A DNA stretch of 19,114 nucleotides, taken from positions 1 through 19,114 of the forward strand of contig DASPKX010000048.1 of the NCBI GenBank assembly GCA_035627835.1. The letters run 5' to 3'. Origin of the DNA: DASPKX01 sp035627835 (GTDB lineage: Bacteria; Verrucomicrobiota; Verrucomicrobiia; Limisphaerales; SXQI01). A program made the translations under genes and the position numbers. A model generated the notes under the pieces. It was not told the origin of the DNA and did not search any database. It saw nothing but the letters and a program-made list of their open reading frames with translations. Numbering within the stretch: position 1 is the first letter of the stretch; every line of letters begins with the position of its first letter. This document shows, in pieces, positions 1-6,888 of this stretch.

Positions 1-1486
1 CCGCCTTTCCGAAACCGCGTTACGCGAGGAGCGTGAGGAAATACTGCGTCGCAGCGGCAGCCGCATGTATGACGCGACCGCCTGGAATCTCACCATGGCC
101 TTTGGGCTGCCTGCGTTGACGCTCGAGATGGATCTGCCCGCGGGCGTCGAGCCTTACAGAAAGCCAGGCGCTCCGGCGGCGGGGACCTTCTCGGAAAAAG
201 CGCTGGGCGTGGTTTTTGACGGCGCAGATGATCGAGCGCTCACAGTTGCCGCGCGCTTAATGGAGGAAGGGATCGAAGTGCGCTCGGCGGAGAAGCCCTT
301 CTCATTTGATGATCGCGAATACTCGGCAGGGTCGATCGTTGTGTTGCGCCTGGACAACCGTGAACTGGAAGGCGAGTTGAGCGTGCGAGTGCAGAAGGCC
401 AGCGAGCAACTCGGCGCGCGCTTTCACGAGATCACCGGGGGGCTAGCAAAGGGTGACACTCCCGATTTGGGAGGGGAACATTTCCGACGTCTGGAGCGGC
501 CACGCGTCGCATTGCTTGGTAAGAGTCCATACAGCACGACGGATTATGGATGGATTTGGCATTATATCGACACGGAGTTGGGGATTCGCCATTCGCACGT
601 GCATGAAGGATCGGCCGACCTGAGCCGTTACAACGTCCTCGTGATGCCACAGCGTTCCGGCGGAAGCCTCGCTGCTGGTTTGACCAACAGCTTGAAGGAA
701 TGGGTTCAAAACGGAGGCACCTTGATTGCGATCGGGAGTTCAGCAGGGCAGTTCATTTCGGATAAGTTCGAACTGAGCAAGGTCCGCTCGTTGCCCGATG
801 TCCTGGACAAAACCGCCGAATACGAGACGCATCTGCTGCGCGAATGGATGTCGCGGACCGTGTCTCTGCCGGAGTCCGACAAGCTGTGGGCGCACAAAGC
901 CAGCACGGAGCTGAGCTACCCCTGGGAGCGGGACGGAAAAGAGCTTGAGGAAAAGGAACTCAAGAAACGCGACAAGTGGCAGAGCTATTTCATGCCGCAG
1001 GGCGCTATGCTGGCCACACGCGTGGATAAACGCCATTGGCTCACGGCCGGATGCGACGAACCGCTGCCAGCGTTGATCTCCGCTTCTGAAGATTCCCCAA
1101 TTCTAATGTCAAAGGCAGGAGTGGAAGCTCCGGTGCGTGTGGGGTTCCTGGAGAAAAGCAACGACGAGCAGAGCAATGCGGACGCAGAGAAAGAATCCGC
1201 AGAGAAAGACAAGGAGGAGAAGAAGGAAGCGCCACGAATTGGTTGGGCGGCGCTCCCGAAAGGCGTTGAGATGCATTTGCGCATGAGCGGGCTGCTCTGG
1301 CCGGAAGCGAGCCATCGCCTGGCAAATAGCGCTTATGTCACGCGCGAATCAGTCGGGCGCGGGCAGATCATTTTGTTCAGCGCGTCCCCCGCTATTCGCG
1401 GCTTCAGCAAAGGGACGGCCCGCCTGCTCGGAAACGCGATCGTCCTCGGCCCAGGCTGGGGCGCGCATCAGCCGATTTACCCTTAA
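1..1486 (+). CDS. M14-family zinc carboxypeptidase, C-terminal part (partial at left edge)
   Basis: The reading frame is open from base 2 through the first ATG at 65, so the gene begins before the window and about 494 residues are visible. The early segment (YDATAWNLTMAFGLPA) matches the point in large bacterial M14 peptidases just after the catalytic domain, where 'YDVTAW-LP--G' is typical. The zinc ligands and catalytic Glu would lie upstream and cannot be checked. From about visible residue 165 there is a glutamine-amidotransferase-like alpha/beta domain (PRVALLGKSPYSTTDYGW, then YNVLVMPQRSGG), a known C-terminal part of these long peptidases. A strongly charged Glu/Lys-rich insert lies near visible residues 384-412 (bases about 1150-1240). 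The protein is probably exported or cell-surface and cleaves C-terminal residues from peptides, but the signal peptide is outside the window. The gene converges on the aminotransferase, with a terminator between. The family is fairly sure; the substrate is unknown. Confidence 0.75.
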   Translation, partial: RLSETALREEREEILRRSGSRMYDATAWNLTMAFGLPALTLEMDLPAGVEPYRKPGAPAAGTFSEKALGVVFDGADDRALTVAARLMEEGIEVRSAEKPFSFDDREYSAGSIVVLRLDNRELEGELSVRVQKASEQLGARFHEITGGLAKGDTPDLGGEHFRRLERPRVALLGKSPYSTTDYGWIWHYIDTELGIRHSHVHEGSADLSRYNVLVMPQRSGGSLAAGLTNSLKEWVQNGGTLIAIGSSAGQFISDKFELSKVRSLPDVLDKTAEYETHLLREWMSRTVSLPESDKLWAHKASTELSYPWERDGKELEEKELKKRDKWQSYFMPQGAMLATRVDKRHWLTAGCDEPLPALISASEDSPILMSKAGVEAPVRVGFLEKSNDEQSNADAEKESAEKDKEEKKEAPRIGWAALPKGVEMHLRMSGLLWPEASHRLANSAYVTRESVGRGQIILFSASPAIRGFSKGTARLLGNAIVLGPGWGAHQPIYP

Positions 1487-1493
1487 AACAAAA

Positions 1494-1521
1494 GCCCCGC
1501 TCGCCGGTTGACGAGCGGGGC
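1494..1521 (-). terminator. Rho-independent terminator of the aminotransferase gene
   Basis: A perfect 10-bp GC-rich stem (GCCCCGCTCG at 1494-1503 with its complement at 1512-1521) encloses an 8-base loop. Read on the minus strand, the stem is followed directly by TTTTGTTTT, so it is a proper intrinsic terminator for the minus-strand gene that stops at 1538. On the plus strand there is no T-tract after the stem, so the peptidase gene is served less well, although the hairpin may still act on both sides of this convergent junction. Confidence 0.85.
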
Positions 1522-1537
1522 CTTGTGACAAAACGGA

Positions 1538-2713
1538 TTACTTCGCCAGACCGCGCGCGAACTTCTCGATGCGGTCGAGGCCTTTCTCAATGTTCTTCAT
1601 GCCAGTCGCGTAAGAGATGCGGATGTAATCGTCCGCGCCGAAGGCGATCCCGGGCACAGCGGCAACCAACTCCTGCTCCAGGAGCTTCGCGCAGAACTCG
1701 CTCGATTTGAGGCCGAGCTTGGAAATGTTCGGGAACAGGTAGAACGCGCCCTTCGAATTCACGCAGGAGATTCCAGGGATGCTGTTGAGCCGCTGATGCG
1801 CATAGGAACGGCGCTTCGCGTATTCACCCAACCATGCGCTCAGGTGCTCCTGCGGGCCGTTCAACGCAGCAACGCCGCCCTTCTGTGCGAAGGACGTTGG
1901 ATTGCTCGTGCTGTGGCTCTGGATCGCATCAATGGCTTTGGCGATCGGCTCCGGAGCAGCAAGGTAGCCGAGGCGCCAACCGGTCATTGAGTAGGCTTTG
2001 GCCAGGCCATGGACCACAATGGTGTGGTCGTAATGTTTCTGCGAGAAGCTGGCGACACTGACGTGTTCAGCGCCATCGTAAACGAGCTTCTCGTAAATCT
2101 CATCGCTCATGATGAGCACGCCTTTTTCCACGCAAATGTCACCGAGGGCTTTTAACTCTTCACGAGTGTAGAGTGAGCCGGTTGGGTTGCTGGGGGAATT
2201 GAGAATGAACAGGCGGGTGTTCGGCGTGATGGCGTTGCGCAACTGCTCAGGGGTGACCTTGAATTCGGTTTTGTCCGATGTCTCCAGGATCACCGGCTTT
2301 GCCCCGGCGAGCTTCGCCATCTCTGGATAGCTGAGCCAGTAAGGAGCCGGGATGATGACTTCATCGCCTTCCTCACAAGTGGCCATGACGATATTGTAGC
2401 AGGAGTGCTTGCCGCCGGACGAAACGATCACTTGGGAGGGCTTGTAGGTGAGGCCGTTGTCGCGTTTGAATTTGTCGGCGATGGCTTGGCGGAGTTCGGG
2501 AATGCCGCTGCTCGGGGTATATTTGGTGAAGCCTTCTGCCAAGGCTTTGGCGGCGGCGTCTTTGATGTGCTGCGGGGTGTCAAAGTCAGGCTCCCCTGCC
2601 CCAAAACCGACGACATCCAACCCGTCGGCCTTCATTTGCTTGGCCTTGGAATCGATCGCCAAAGTGAGCGATGGAGCAAGGGAAGCGGCGCGGCGGGAGA
2701 TTTTATAGTTCAT
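1538..2713 (-). CDS. aspC: Aspartate aminotransferase (class I, PLP-dependent, Thermus-type subgroup)
   Basis: A 391-residue fold-type I aminotransferase of normal full length. It transfers the amino group between aspartate and 2-oxoglutarate in the cytoplasm, and some members of this subgroup also act on prephenate. Visible signatures are GAGEPDFDTP (about 38-47), SNPTG (175-179, Asn176 to the cofactor ring), SDEIYEKL (203-210, Asp204 to the pyridine nitrogen), AKAYSMTGWRLGY with Schiff-base Lys239, and YIRIS with Arg365 for the substrate alpha-carboxylate. SSGGKHS places Lys102 where Thermus aspartate aminotransferase uses Lys109 to bind the distal carboxylate, which favours aspartate over a purely aromatic or alanine enzyme. 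The ATG start fits the usual N-terminus of the family (KISRRAASLAPSLTLAID). I see no clear Shine-Dalgarno sequence. The gene stands alone, with its own terminator at 1494-1521. Family very sure; exact substrate range inferred. Confidence 0.92.
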   Translation of the reverse strand: MNYKISRRAASLAPSLTLAIDSKAKQMKADGLDVVGFGAGEPDFDTPQHIKDAAAKALAEGFTKYTPSSGIPELRQAIADKFKRDNGLTYKPSQVIVSSGGKHSCYNIVMATCEEGDEVIIPAPYWLSYPEMAKLAGAKPVILETSDKTEFKVTPEQLRNAITPNTRLFILNSPSNPTGSLYTREELKALGDICVEKGVLIMSDEIYEKLVYDGAEHVSVASFSQKHYDHTIVVHGLAKAYSMTGWRLGYLAAPEPIAKAIDAIQSHSTSNPTSFAQKGGVAALNGPQEHLSAWLGEYAKRRSYAHQRLNSIPGISCVNSKGAFYLFPNISKLGLKSSEFCAKLLEQELVAAVPGIAFGADDYIRISYATGMKNIEKGLDRIEKFARGLAK

Positions 2714-2728
2714 AAAATAAGCCGGTGA

Positions 2729-2757
2729 CTTTTAGCGATGCGCTGGGGGTGGGGCAA
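2729..2757 (-). promoter_or_regulatory. Candidate promoter of the aminotransferase gene
   Basis: On the minus strand, TTGCCC (2757-2752) is followed after 17 bases by TAAAAG (2734-2729). Each box matches four of six bases of the sigma-70 consensus. Transcription would begin very close to the ATG at 2713, giving an almost leaderless message. The match is weak and is reported because of its spacing and position. Confidence 0.25.
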
Positions 2758-2944
2758 GGGGATTTTCGGGCTCACGAGGGGCAGGAGAACGCGCAGGCGA
2801 AGAGAGAAAACGGAGGACACAGAGAAGGGGACCGGAGGCAACGGAGGAGGAATGAGGAAATGAGTGGGTTCTGCGCTCGAACGGACGGCGCCTATTTGAC
2901 ATCAACTCGGCAGTGGTCGTTGCGGTCGGGTTAACATCTGGCTA

Positions 2945-2961
2945 GGCCCCGATAAGGGGCC
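2945..2961. repeat. Small hairpin GGCCCC-GATAA-GGGGCC
   Basis: A perfect 6-bp stem with a 5-base loop, eight bases from the larger hairpin at 2969-3007. It lies downstream of the oxidoreductase stop (minus strand) with no U-tract following. Possible roles are a message 3'-end stabiliser or part of a dispersed intergenic palindromic element. Confidence 0.5.
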
Positions 2962-2968
2962 GAACAGA

Positions 2969-3007
2969 GTAGCCCACGGGCAAGCGCCAGCGCAGCCCGT
3001 GGGTTAC
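2969..3007. repeat. Long intergenic palindrome (13-bp stem, one G-T mismatch)
   Basis: GTAGCCCACGGGC (2969-2981) pairs with GCCCGTGGGTTAC (2995-3007) with a single G:T position. The 13-base centre can form a further small GCG/CGC stem. It has the look of a REP-like unit dispersed between genes, and it may also protect the 3' end of the sugar-operon message. No second copy of this unit is visible in the window. Confidence 0.55.
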
Positions 3008-3089
3008 GAAGGTTCACAACAACGGCCTCCGTAGGAGACGCACAGACTGGATTCGCCCCGAGAACTTGCGCCTCCTCCGTGTGAAATAC

Positions 3090-4316
3090 TTAGGCGAGTC
3101 GCTCGGACTTCAGCTTTGTCGATTTGGACTTGGCTGCGGGGGTGTCCGCTTTCTTGGCGGGAGCAGGCTTCACCTTTTCAACCTTTTCCCAACGGCCGCT
3201 CTTGGCGCTGGTCAACACTGCGTCGCAGACGTGCTGCGTTTCGAGCGCGTCACGGAATGTCGGAGAGGCGAACTCGCCTTTGTCGATGCCCATGATGAAG
3301 TCCGCAACCTGGTGAATGAAGCTGTGCTCGTAACCAATGGCCAAGCCAGGCACCCACCAGTTCTTCATATAAGGATGCTCACCGTCCGTGACGTGCACGG
3401 ACTTCCAGCCGCGGGTCAGCTTGTCTTCACGATAATCGAACACCTGCAAGCGGTGCAGATCATGGAGATCCCAGAAGAGGGAGCCGTTCTCGCCGTTGAT
3501 CTCGAAGGTGTAGAGCGCTTTGTGGCCGCGCGCGTAACGGGTGGACTCAAAGGTCGCGAGTGAGCCGTTCGTGAAGCGCGCGAGGAACGCGCAGGCATCA
3601 TCAATGCCGACTTTCTGCACTTTGCCCGTGAGGGTGTGCTTGCGTTCTTTGACGAAGGTTTCGGTCATGCCGTTGACCTTCTCGATGCTGCCGTTGAGCC
3701 AGAGCGAGGTGTCGATGCAATGCGCGAGCAAATCGCCAGTGACACCGCTGCCAGCGGCTTTGGCATCGAGGCGCCAAAGGCCTGCGCCCCCTTGTGGAAG
3801 GTCTTTTGAGATCGTCCAATCCTGGAGGAACTTGGCGCGATAATGGAAGATTTGGCCAAGGCGGCCTTCATCAATGAGCATCTTTGCCAGAGTCACTGCT
3901 GGGATGCGGCGGTAGTTGTACCAAACCATGTTCGGCACACCGGCGCGCTCGACCACCTTCACCATCTCGAAGCCTTCTGGCCCATCCATGGAGAGAGGCT
4001 TTTCGCACATGACCATCTTGCCAGCTTCGGCGGCGGCAATGGCCATTTCGGCGTGGGTGTTGTTCGGAGTGCAGATGTCAATGACGTCGATGTCGTCGCG
4101 CTCAATCAGGCGGCGCCAATCGGTCTCGTAGCCTTCGTAGCCCCAGCGGTCGGCGAATTCCTTGAGCTTGCCTTCGTCGCGCGCAGCGACGGCTTTCAAG
4201 ACGGGCTGGTGTTGCAGGTCGAAGAAGTTACTGACCTTGCGAAAGGCATTGGAGTGGGTGCGGCCCATGAAGCCGTACCCAATCATGCCGATGTTCAATG
4301 GTTTTTTTGAAGTCAT
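3090..4316 (-). CDS. Gfo/Idh/MocA family NAD(P)-dependent oxidoreductase
   Basis: A 408-residue cytoplasmic dehydrogenase, last gene of a three-gene operon. The N-terminal Rossmann domain shows GYGFMG (13-18) for dinucleotide binding. EKPLS (105-109) supplies the conserved Lys106. GDLLAHCID (194-202) supplies Asp195 and His199, the usual catalytic pair of this superfamily. Members oxidise or reduce hydroxyl groups of sugars, inositols or their amino derivatives. The C-terminus carries an unusual Lys/Ala/Pro/Ser tail of about 25 residues (roughly 384-408) beyond the normal end of the fold, which looks disordered. It begins 18 bases after the stop of the isomerase gene, and no strong ribosome-binding site is seen. 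Substrate unknown; family very sure. Confidence 0.9.
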   Translation of the reverse strand: MTSKKPLNIGMIGYGFMGRTHSNAFRKVSNFFDLQHQPVLKAVAARDEGKLKEFADRWGYEGYETDWRRLIERDDIDVIDICTPNNTHAEMAIAAAEAGKMVMCEKPLSMDGPEGFEMVKVVERAGVPNMVWYNYRRIPAVTLAKMLIDEGRLGQIFHYRAKFLQDWTISKDLPQGGAGLWRLDAKAAGSGVTGDLLAHCIDTSLWLNGSIEKVNGMTETFVKERKHTLTGKVQKVGIDDACAFLARFTNGSLATFESTRYARGHKALYTFEINGENGSLFWDLHDLHRLQVFDYREDKLTRGWKSVHVTDGEHPYMKNWWVPGLAIGYEHSFIHQVADFIMGIDKGEFASPTFRDALETQHVCDAVLTSAKSGRWEKVEKVKPAPAKKADTPAAKSKSTKLKSERLA

Positions 4317-4334
4317 GTGAGTTGCAATTAAAGT

Positions 4335-5384
4335 TTAGGCGCGCCAGCCATGGTTTTCGCGGACTTGGAGCATCGCGGAGAGAATGTCGTTCCAGGTCTG
4401 CTGCTTCATCATGGTTTCATTCGCGAACATGCAGCCGTCCCAGCAGATGTGTTTGATCTTCTTGGTGACTTTGCCTGCGTCGTCGCGCAACCAGTAACCG
4501 GCATCCCGCGCGATGTTCAGCTTGCCGTTCGGATCGGTCGCGAGGCAATGGCGGCCGGTCTTATCATGTGAACCGGAACCTTTCACCGTCGCGTCGTTCT
4601 GGGCGACGTGGAAGTCGATGGTCCATGGGCGAAGCGCGCTCGTGAGCTTCTTCATGGCGTTGTGGAACTTCTCCGGCTCCCAATTGAATTTCTCCGGCAC
4701 GATGCGGTGCTTCGGCTCATTGACGCCGAGCGTGTAAAGGAGCGTGTGCGCCATGTCGGCCTGGAAGCCGACCAGCTTGGGTTGTCCCACTTCTTCCAGC
4801 AGATCGATCATGTGCTTCCAGCTATGCATGCCGGCCCAGCAAACTTCGCCTTCAGCCGCCAGACGCTCACCGTGATCCTTGGCCACCTTGGCCGCTTCGC
4901 GGAATGTTTGGGCAATGCGCTTGGTGTTTTCCTTTGGGTTCTTGGCCCATTCACTTGGGCTGCCGGCGGAGTCGATGCGAACGACGCCGTAAGGGCGAAT
5001 GCCGATCTCACGCAATTGCTGGGCGATTTTGCAGGCTTTGCGAACTTGCTCGACGAACTTCTTGCGATCCTCGTCGCTGCCCATCGCGGAGCCGCCGCCG
5101 GTTGGGGGCCAAACAGGGGCCACCACGGACCCGACCGTGAGTTTCTTTTTCGCGATCTTGTCAGCGAGCTTCTTAATGTCGCTTTCCTTGGCGTCGATGC
5201 TCACGTGAGGATCGAACAGGAAAAGATCCACGCCATCGAACTTCTGGCCGTTGACCTCAGCCTTGGCGGTGAGGTCGAGCATCGTGTCGAGGTCGATGGG
5301 TGGCTCGGAATCGGGGCCTTTGCCGACCAGGCCAGGCCACATGGCGTTGTGGAGCTTCGGGAAATTATTTGCAGCGCTTGTCAT
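4335..5384 (-). CDS. Sugar phosphate isomerase/epimerase (xylose-isomerase-like TIM barrel)
   Basis: A 349-residue protein of the AP-endonuclease-2/xylose-isomerase-like barrel superfamily, which interconverts keto and aldo or epimeric sugars using a divalent metal. Segments typical of barrel strands with metal ligands are VDLFLFDPHVS (52-62), GVVRIDSAG (133-141), AAEGEVCWAGMHSW (176-189, Glu178 or Glu180), GFQADMAHTLLYTLG (206-220, Asp210 and His213), DFHVAQND (257-264, His259) and HICWDG (312-317, Asp316). Assignment of exact metal ligands is by analogy. The cupin gene ends 9 bases upstream, and AAGG about 9 bases before the ATG may serve as the ribosome-binding site. Middle gene of the operon, and probably an intermediate step of the same pathway. 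Substrate cannot be read from the sequence. Confidence 0.82.
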   Translation of the reverse strand: MTSAANNFPKLHNAMWPGLVGKGPDSEPPIDLDTMLDLTAKAEVNGQKFDGVDLFLFDPHVSIDAKESDIKKLADKIAKKKLTVGSVVAPVWPPTGGGSAMGSDEDRKKFVEQVRKACKIAQQLREIGIRPYGVVRIDSAGSPSEWAKNPKENTKRIAQTFREAAKVAKDHGERLAAEGEVCWAGMHSWKHMIDLLEEVGQPKLVGFQADMAHTLLYTLGVNEPKHRIVPEKFNWEPEKFHNAMKKLTSALRPWTIDFHVAQNDATVKGSGSHDKTGRHCLATDPNGKLNIARDAGYWLRDDAGKVTKKIKHICWDGCMFANETMMKQQTWNDILSAMLQVRENHGWRA

Positions 5385-5393
5385 AGGGTTGCC

Positions 5394-6665
5394 TTAAAAA
5401 GTGTTCTTCTTGTAAGCGCCGATCGCGGGCGCGTCCGGGTTAACTTCAGGGCCGAAATAGCGGAGCATTACCAGCGGCTCGACATCGGAGGTGTTTTCGA
5501 AGGTCACGCCAGCTTTGGCTGCGGCTTCGGTGCAGAAGACTTCGTCTTCAGTGAGTTCGTGGAAGCGAATCAGTTTCGGGCAATCCAGGTTCAGTTTGTT
5601 CATCTTGCCTTTGCCCTGAACCACGATCAGGCCGTAAGCACCGTTATCTTTGATCGTGCACTTCGCGCCCGGCTCGATGGTGAGTTCCTTCGCGGTGAAG
5701 AGCTGCTCGCCTTTGACCTTGCCGTAAACGATCCAGCGATCCACGTAGCCTTCCTTGCGAGTGTCCGCTACGGGCACGGGTTCGAGGTAGTTGCTCTCTT
5801 TGAAATGGGGATCAACATTCGCCTCCCAATCGAGCTGCTCGACGATGAAGTCGAGATCCTGGTGCTTTTCCTTCGGCATATCTTTGACCAGCAGCGCCCA
5901 GGGAACTTCGCGGCCTTCCACCAGCGATTGATACATGCCGAAAACGTCGGAGCCCCATTGCGGCTCGTAAGTGCAAAGCGACCCAGGCGCGTGCAAAATC
6001 CCAGGACCGATTAGCCAACCAGTGCCGGGCTTAAGGCGGTAGGCGCGGGAAAGGTCGAGGATGCCGTTATCGCCCTTGTTCCAATTCTCCAGGCACTTGC
6101 GGACTTGAGCCTTGGTCGTGCCGGGCTCCAGTCCCATGAAAGTGTAAGGGAAATTGTTGCCGACGTTATTGTGCTGCGGCGGGAAGTAATATGATTCCGG
6201 CTTTCCTTCCTGCCCCACCAGCTTCGCCTGCTCCTGCGATTGGTGCATGTGGTGCGGAATCGGCCCCATGTTATCGAAGAACTTCGAGTAGACCGGCCAC
6301 TTCTTGTATTTGTTCCAGATGCGGTCGCCGATCAGGCCGCCGCCGACTTCGCTGACGGCGTCCGCCAGGGTGAAGCGATTGTCACCGACGACGCAGTAGC
6401 TCAGGCCTTCGTCCGGCGTGCGATTGTCATTCGCCGCAGGGGTGGTCGAAGCGAACCAGCGCTCATCGATGCCGCCGCGGTTGAGGCCGTAAGCGTAAAG
6501 ATCGTCCGGATGCAGCTTGAGGCGTTTGCCAGGCTGCAGGAAGGAGCGAGGCACCCAGCATGGGGCCAAACGGAGCAACCCCCCGTTTTCCTGGAGCGCG
6601 CCTTCGACCAGGCTGCGGACGTTTTTTGTGACCGTTTTGAGTTCGTTGACAGTTCGCTTGCTCAT
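5394..6665 (-). CDS. Cupin protein resembling class I mannose-6-phosphate isomerase
   Basis: A 423-residue protein with the layout of a two-cupin phosphomannose-isomerase-like enzyme. The first cupin has IPHHMHQSQEQA (136-147; His138, His139, His141) followed by a Glu at 157 and YYFPPQHNN (159-167). GPGILHAPG (220-228, His225) matches the 'P-G-LHA-G' segment of type I phosphomannose isomerases. A second, probably metal-free cupin occupies roughly 300-420 (IEPGAKCTIKDNGAYG, VVQGKGK). The likely role is metal-dependent isomerisation of a sugar or sugar phosphate in the cytoplasm. It is the first gene of the operon with the isomerase/epimerase and the oxidoreductase. The N-terminal 120 residues are not typical of MPI and resemble nothing I can name. 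Superfamily fairly sure, reaction inferred. Confidence 0.7.
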   Translation of the reverse strand: MSKRTVNELKTVTKNVRSLVEGALQENGGLLRLAPCWVPRSFLQPGKRLKLHPDDLYAYGLNRGGIDERWFASTTPAANDNRTPDEGLSYCVVGDNRFTLADAVSEVGGGLIGDRIWNKYKKWPVYSKFFDNMGPIPHHMHQSQEQAKLVGQEGKPESYYFPPQHNNVGNNFPYTFMGLEPGTTKAQVRKCLENWNKGDNGILDLSRAYRLKPGTGWLIGPGILHAPGSLCTYEPQWGSDVFGMYQSLVEGREVPWALLVKDMPKEKHQDLDFIVEQLDWEANVDPHFKESNYLEPVPVADTRKEGYVDRWIVYGKVKGEQLFTAKELTIEPGAKCTIKDNGAYGLIVVQGKGKMNKLNLDCPKLIRFHELTEDEVFCTEAAAKAGVTFENTSDVEPLVMLRYFGPEVNPDAPAIGAYKKNTF

Positions 6666-6710
6666 GTAAATCTGGTTTTTCCCGGAGGCGATTAAATGGT
6701 GCGAGAAGCG

Positions 6711-6738
6711 CGTTAAAGTAAGCCGGTGATCAAGTCAA
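6711..6738 (-). promoter_or_regulatory. Candidate promoter of the three-gene sugar operon
   Basis: On the minus strand, TTGACT (6738-6733) is a good -35 box. A -10-like TTTAAC or TTAACG follows after 15-16 bases (6717-6711). Transcription would start about 40 bases before the ATG at 6665. The spacer contains ACCGGCTTACTTT, and similar sequence occurs just before the aminotransferase start. The -10 match is poor. Confidence 0.35.
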
Positions 6739-6801
6739 GCATGGACCATCCAGAACGCCATTTTGATGGGCATGCGCCTGGCCGAACTCTTCTTATGGCA
6801 G

Positions 6802-6821
6802 GCCCGGTCCCCCGACCGGGC
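6802..6821. repeat. Perfect GC-rich hairpin between divergent genes
   Basis: GCCCGGTC (6802-6809), a CCCC loop, and GACCGGGC (6814-6821) form a perfect 8-bp stem. It is in the gap between the sugar operon and the DUF6174-like gene, which are transcribed away from each other. No T-tract follows on either strand, so it is not an intrinsic terminator. In style it resembles the GC palindromes dispersed between genes in Verrucomicrobiota. Confidence 0.6.
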
Positions 6822-6888
6822 GTCCTCAACCTACCGCAGGAACGCACCCCGTTGACGCCGACAAAATACCGCTTAGTTTTTGTGGCCT

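Larger units (their letters stand above)
2714..3089. other. 376-base gene-free stretch with purine-rich tract and hairpins
   Basis: No open frame here has family features, and it separates the three-gene sugar operon from the aminotransferase gene. It holds a purine-rich tract at about 2776-2867, in which CGGAGG occurs three times (2811, 2833, 2842). Two hairpins follow, at 2945-2961 and 2969-3007. Neither hairpin has a T-tract in the direction of the operon that ends at 3090, so I do not call them intrinsic terminators. The short forward frame at 2725-2934 is just the open purine tract and has no protein character. Confidence 0.6.

Noticed and set aside
2776..2867. Purine-rich CGGAGG repeats as a CRISPR array
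   Set aside because: The units are six bases long, unevenly spaced, without spacers of constant length, and no cas gene is present.
2945..3007. Hairpins as intrinsic terminators of the sugar operon
   Set aside because: No run of U follows either stem in the direction of transcription.
4608..6014. 468-residue open frame on the plus strand opposite the isomerase and cupin genes
   Set aside because: It lies antisense to two genes with clear family motifs, spans their boundary, and shows no domain or signal of its own. Long antisense frames are expected in GC-rich coding DNA.
6880..6888. TTG start for the secreted DUF6174-like protein
   Set aside because: The ATG three codons later gives a standard signal peptide, and no ribosome-binding site favours the TTG.
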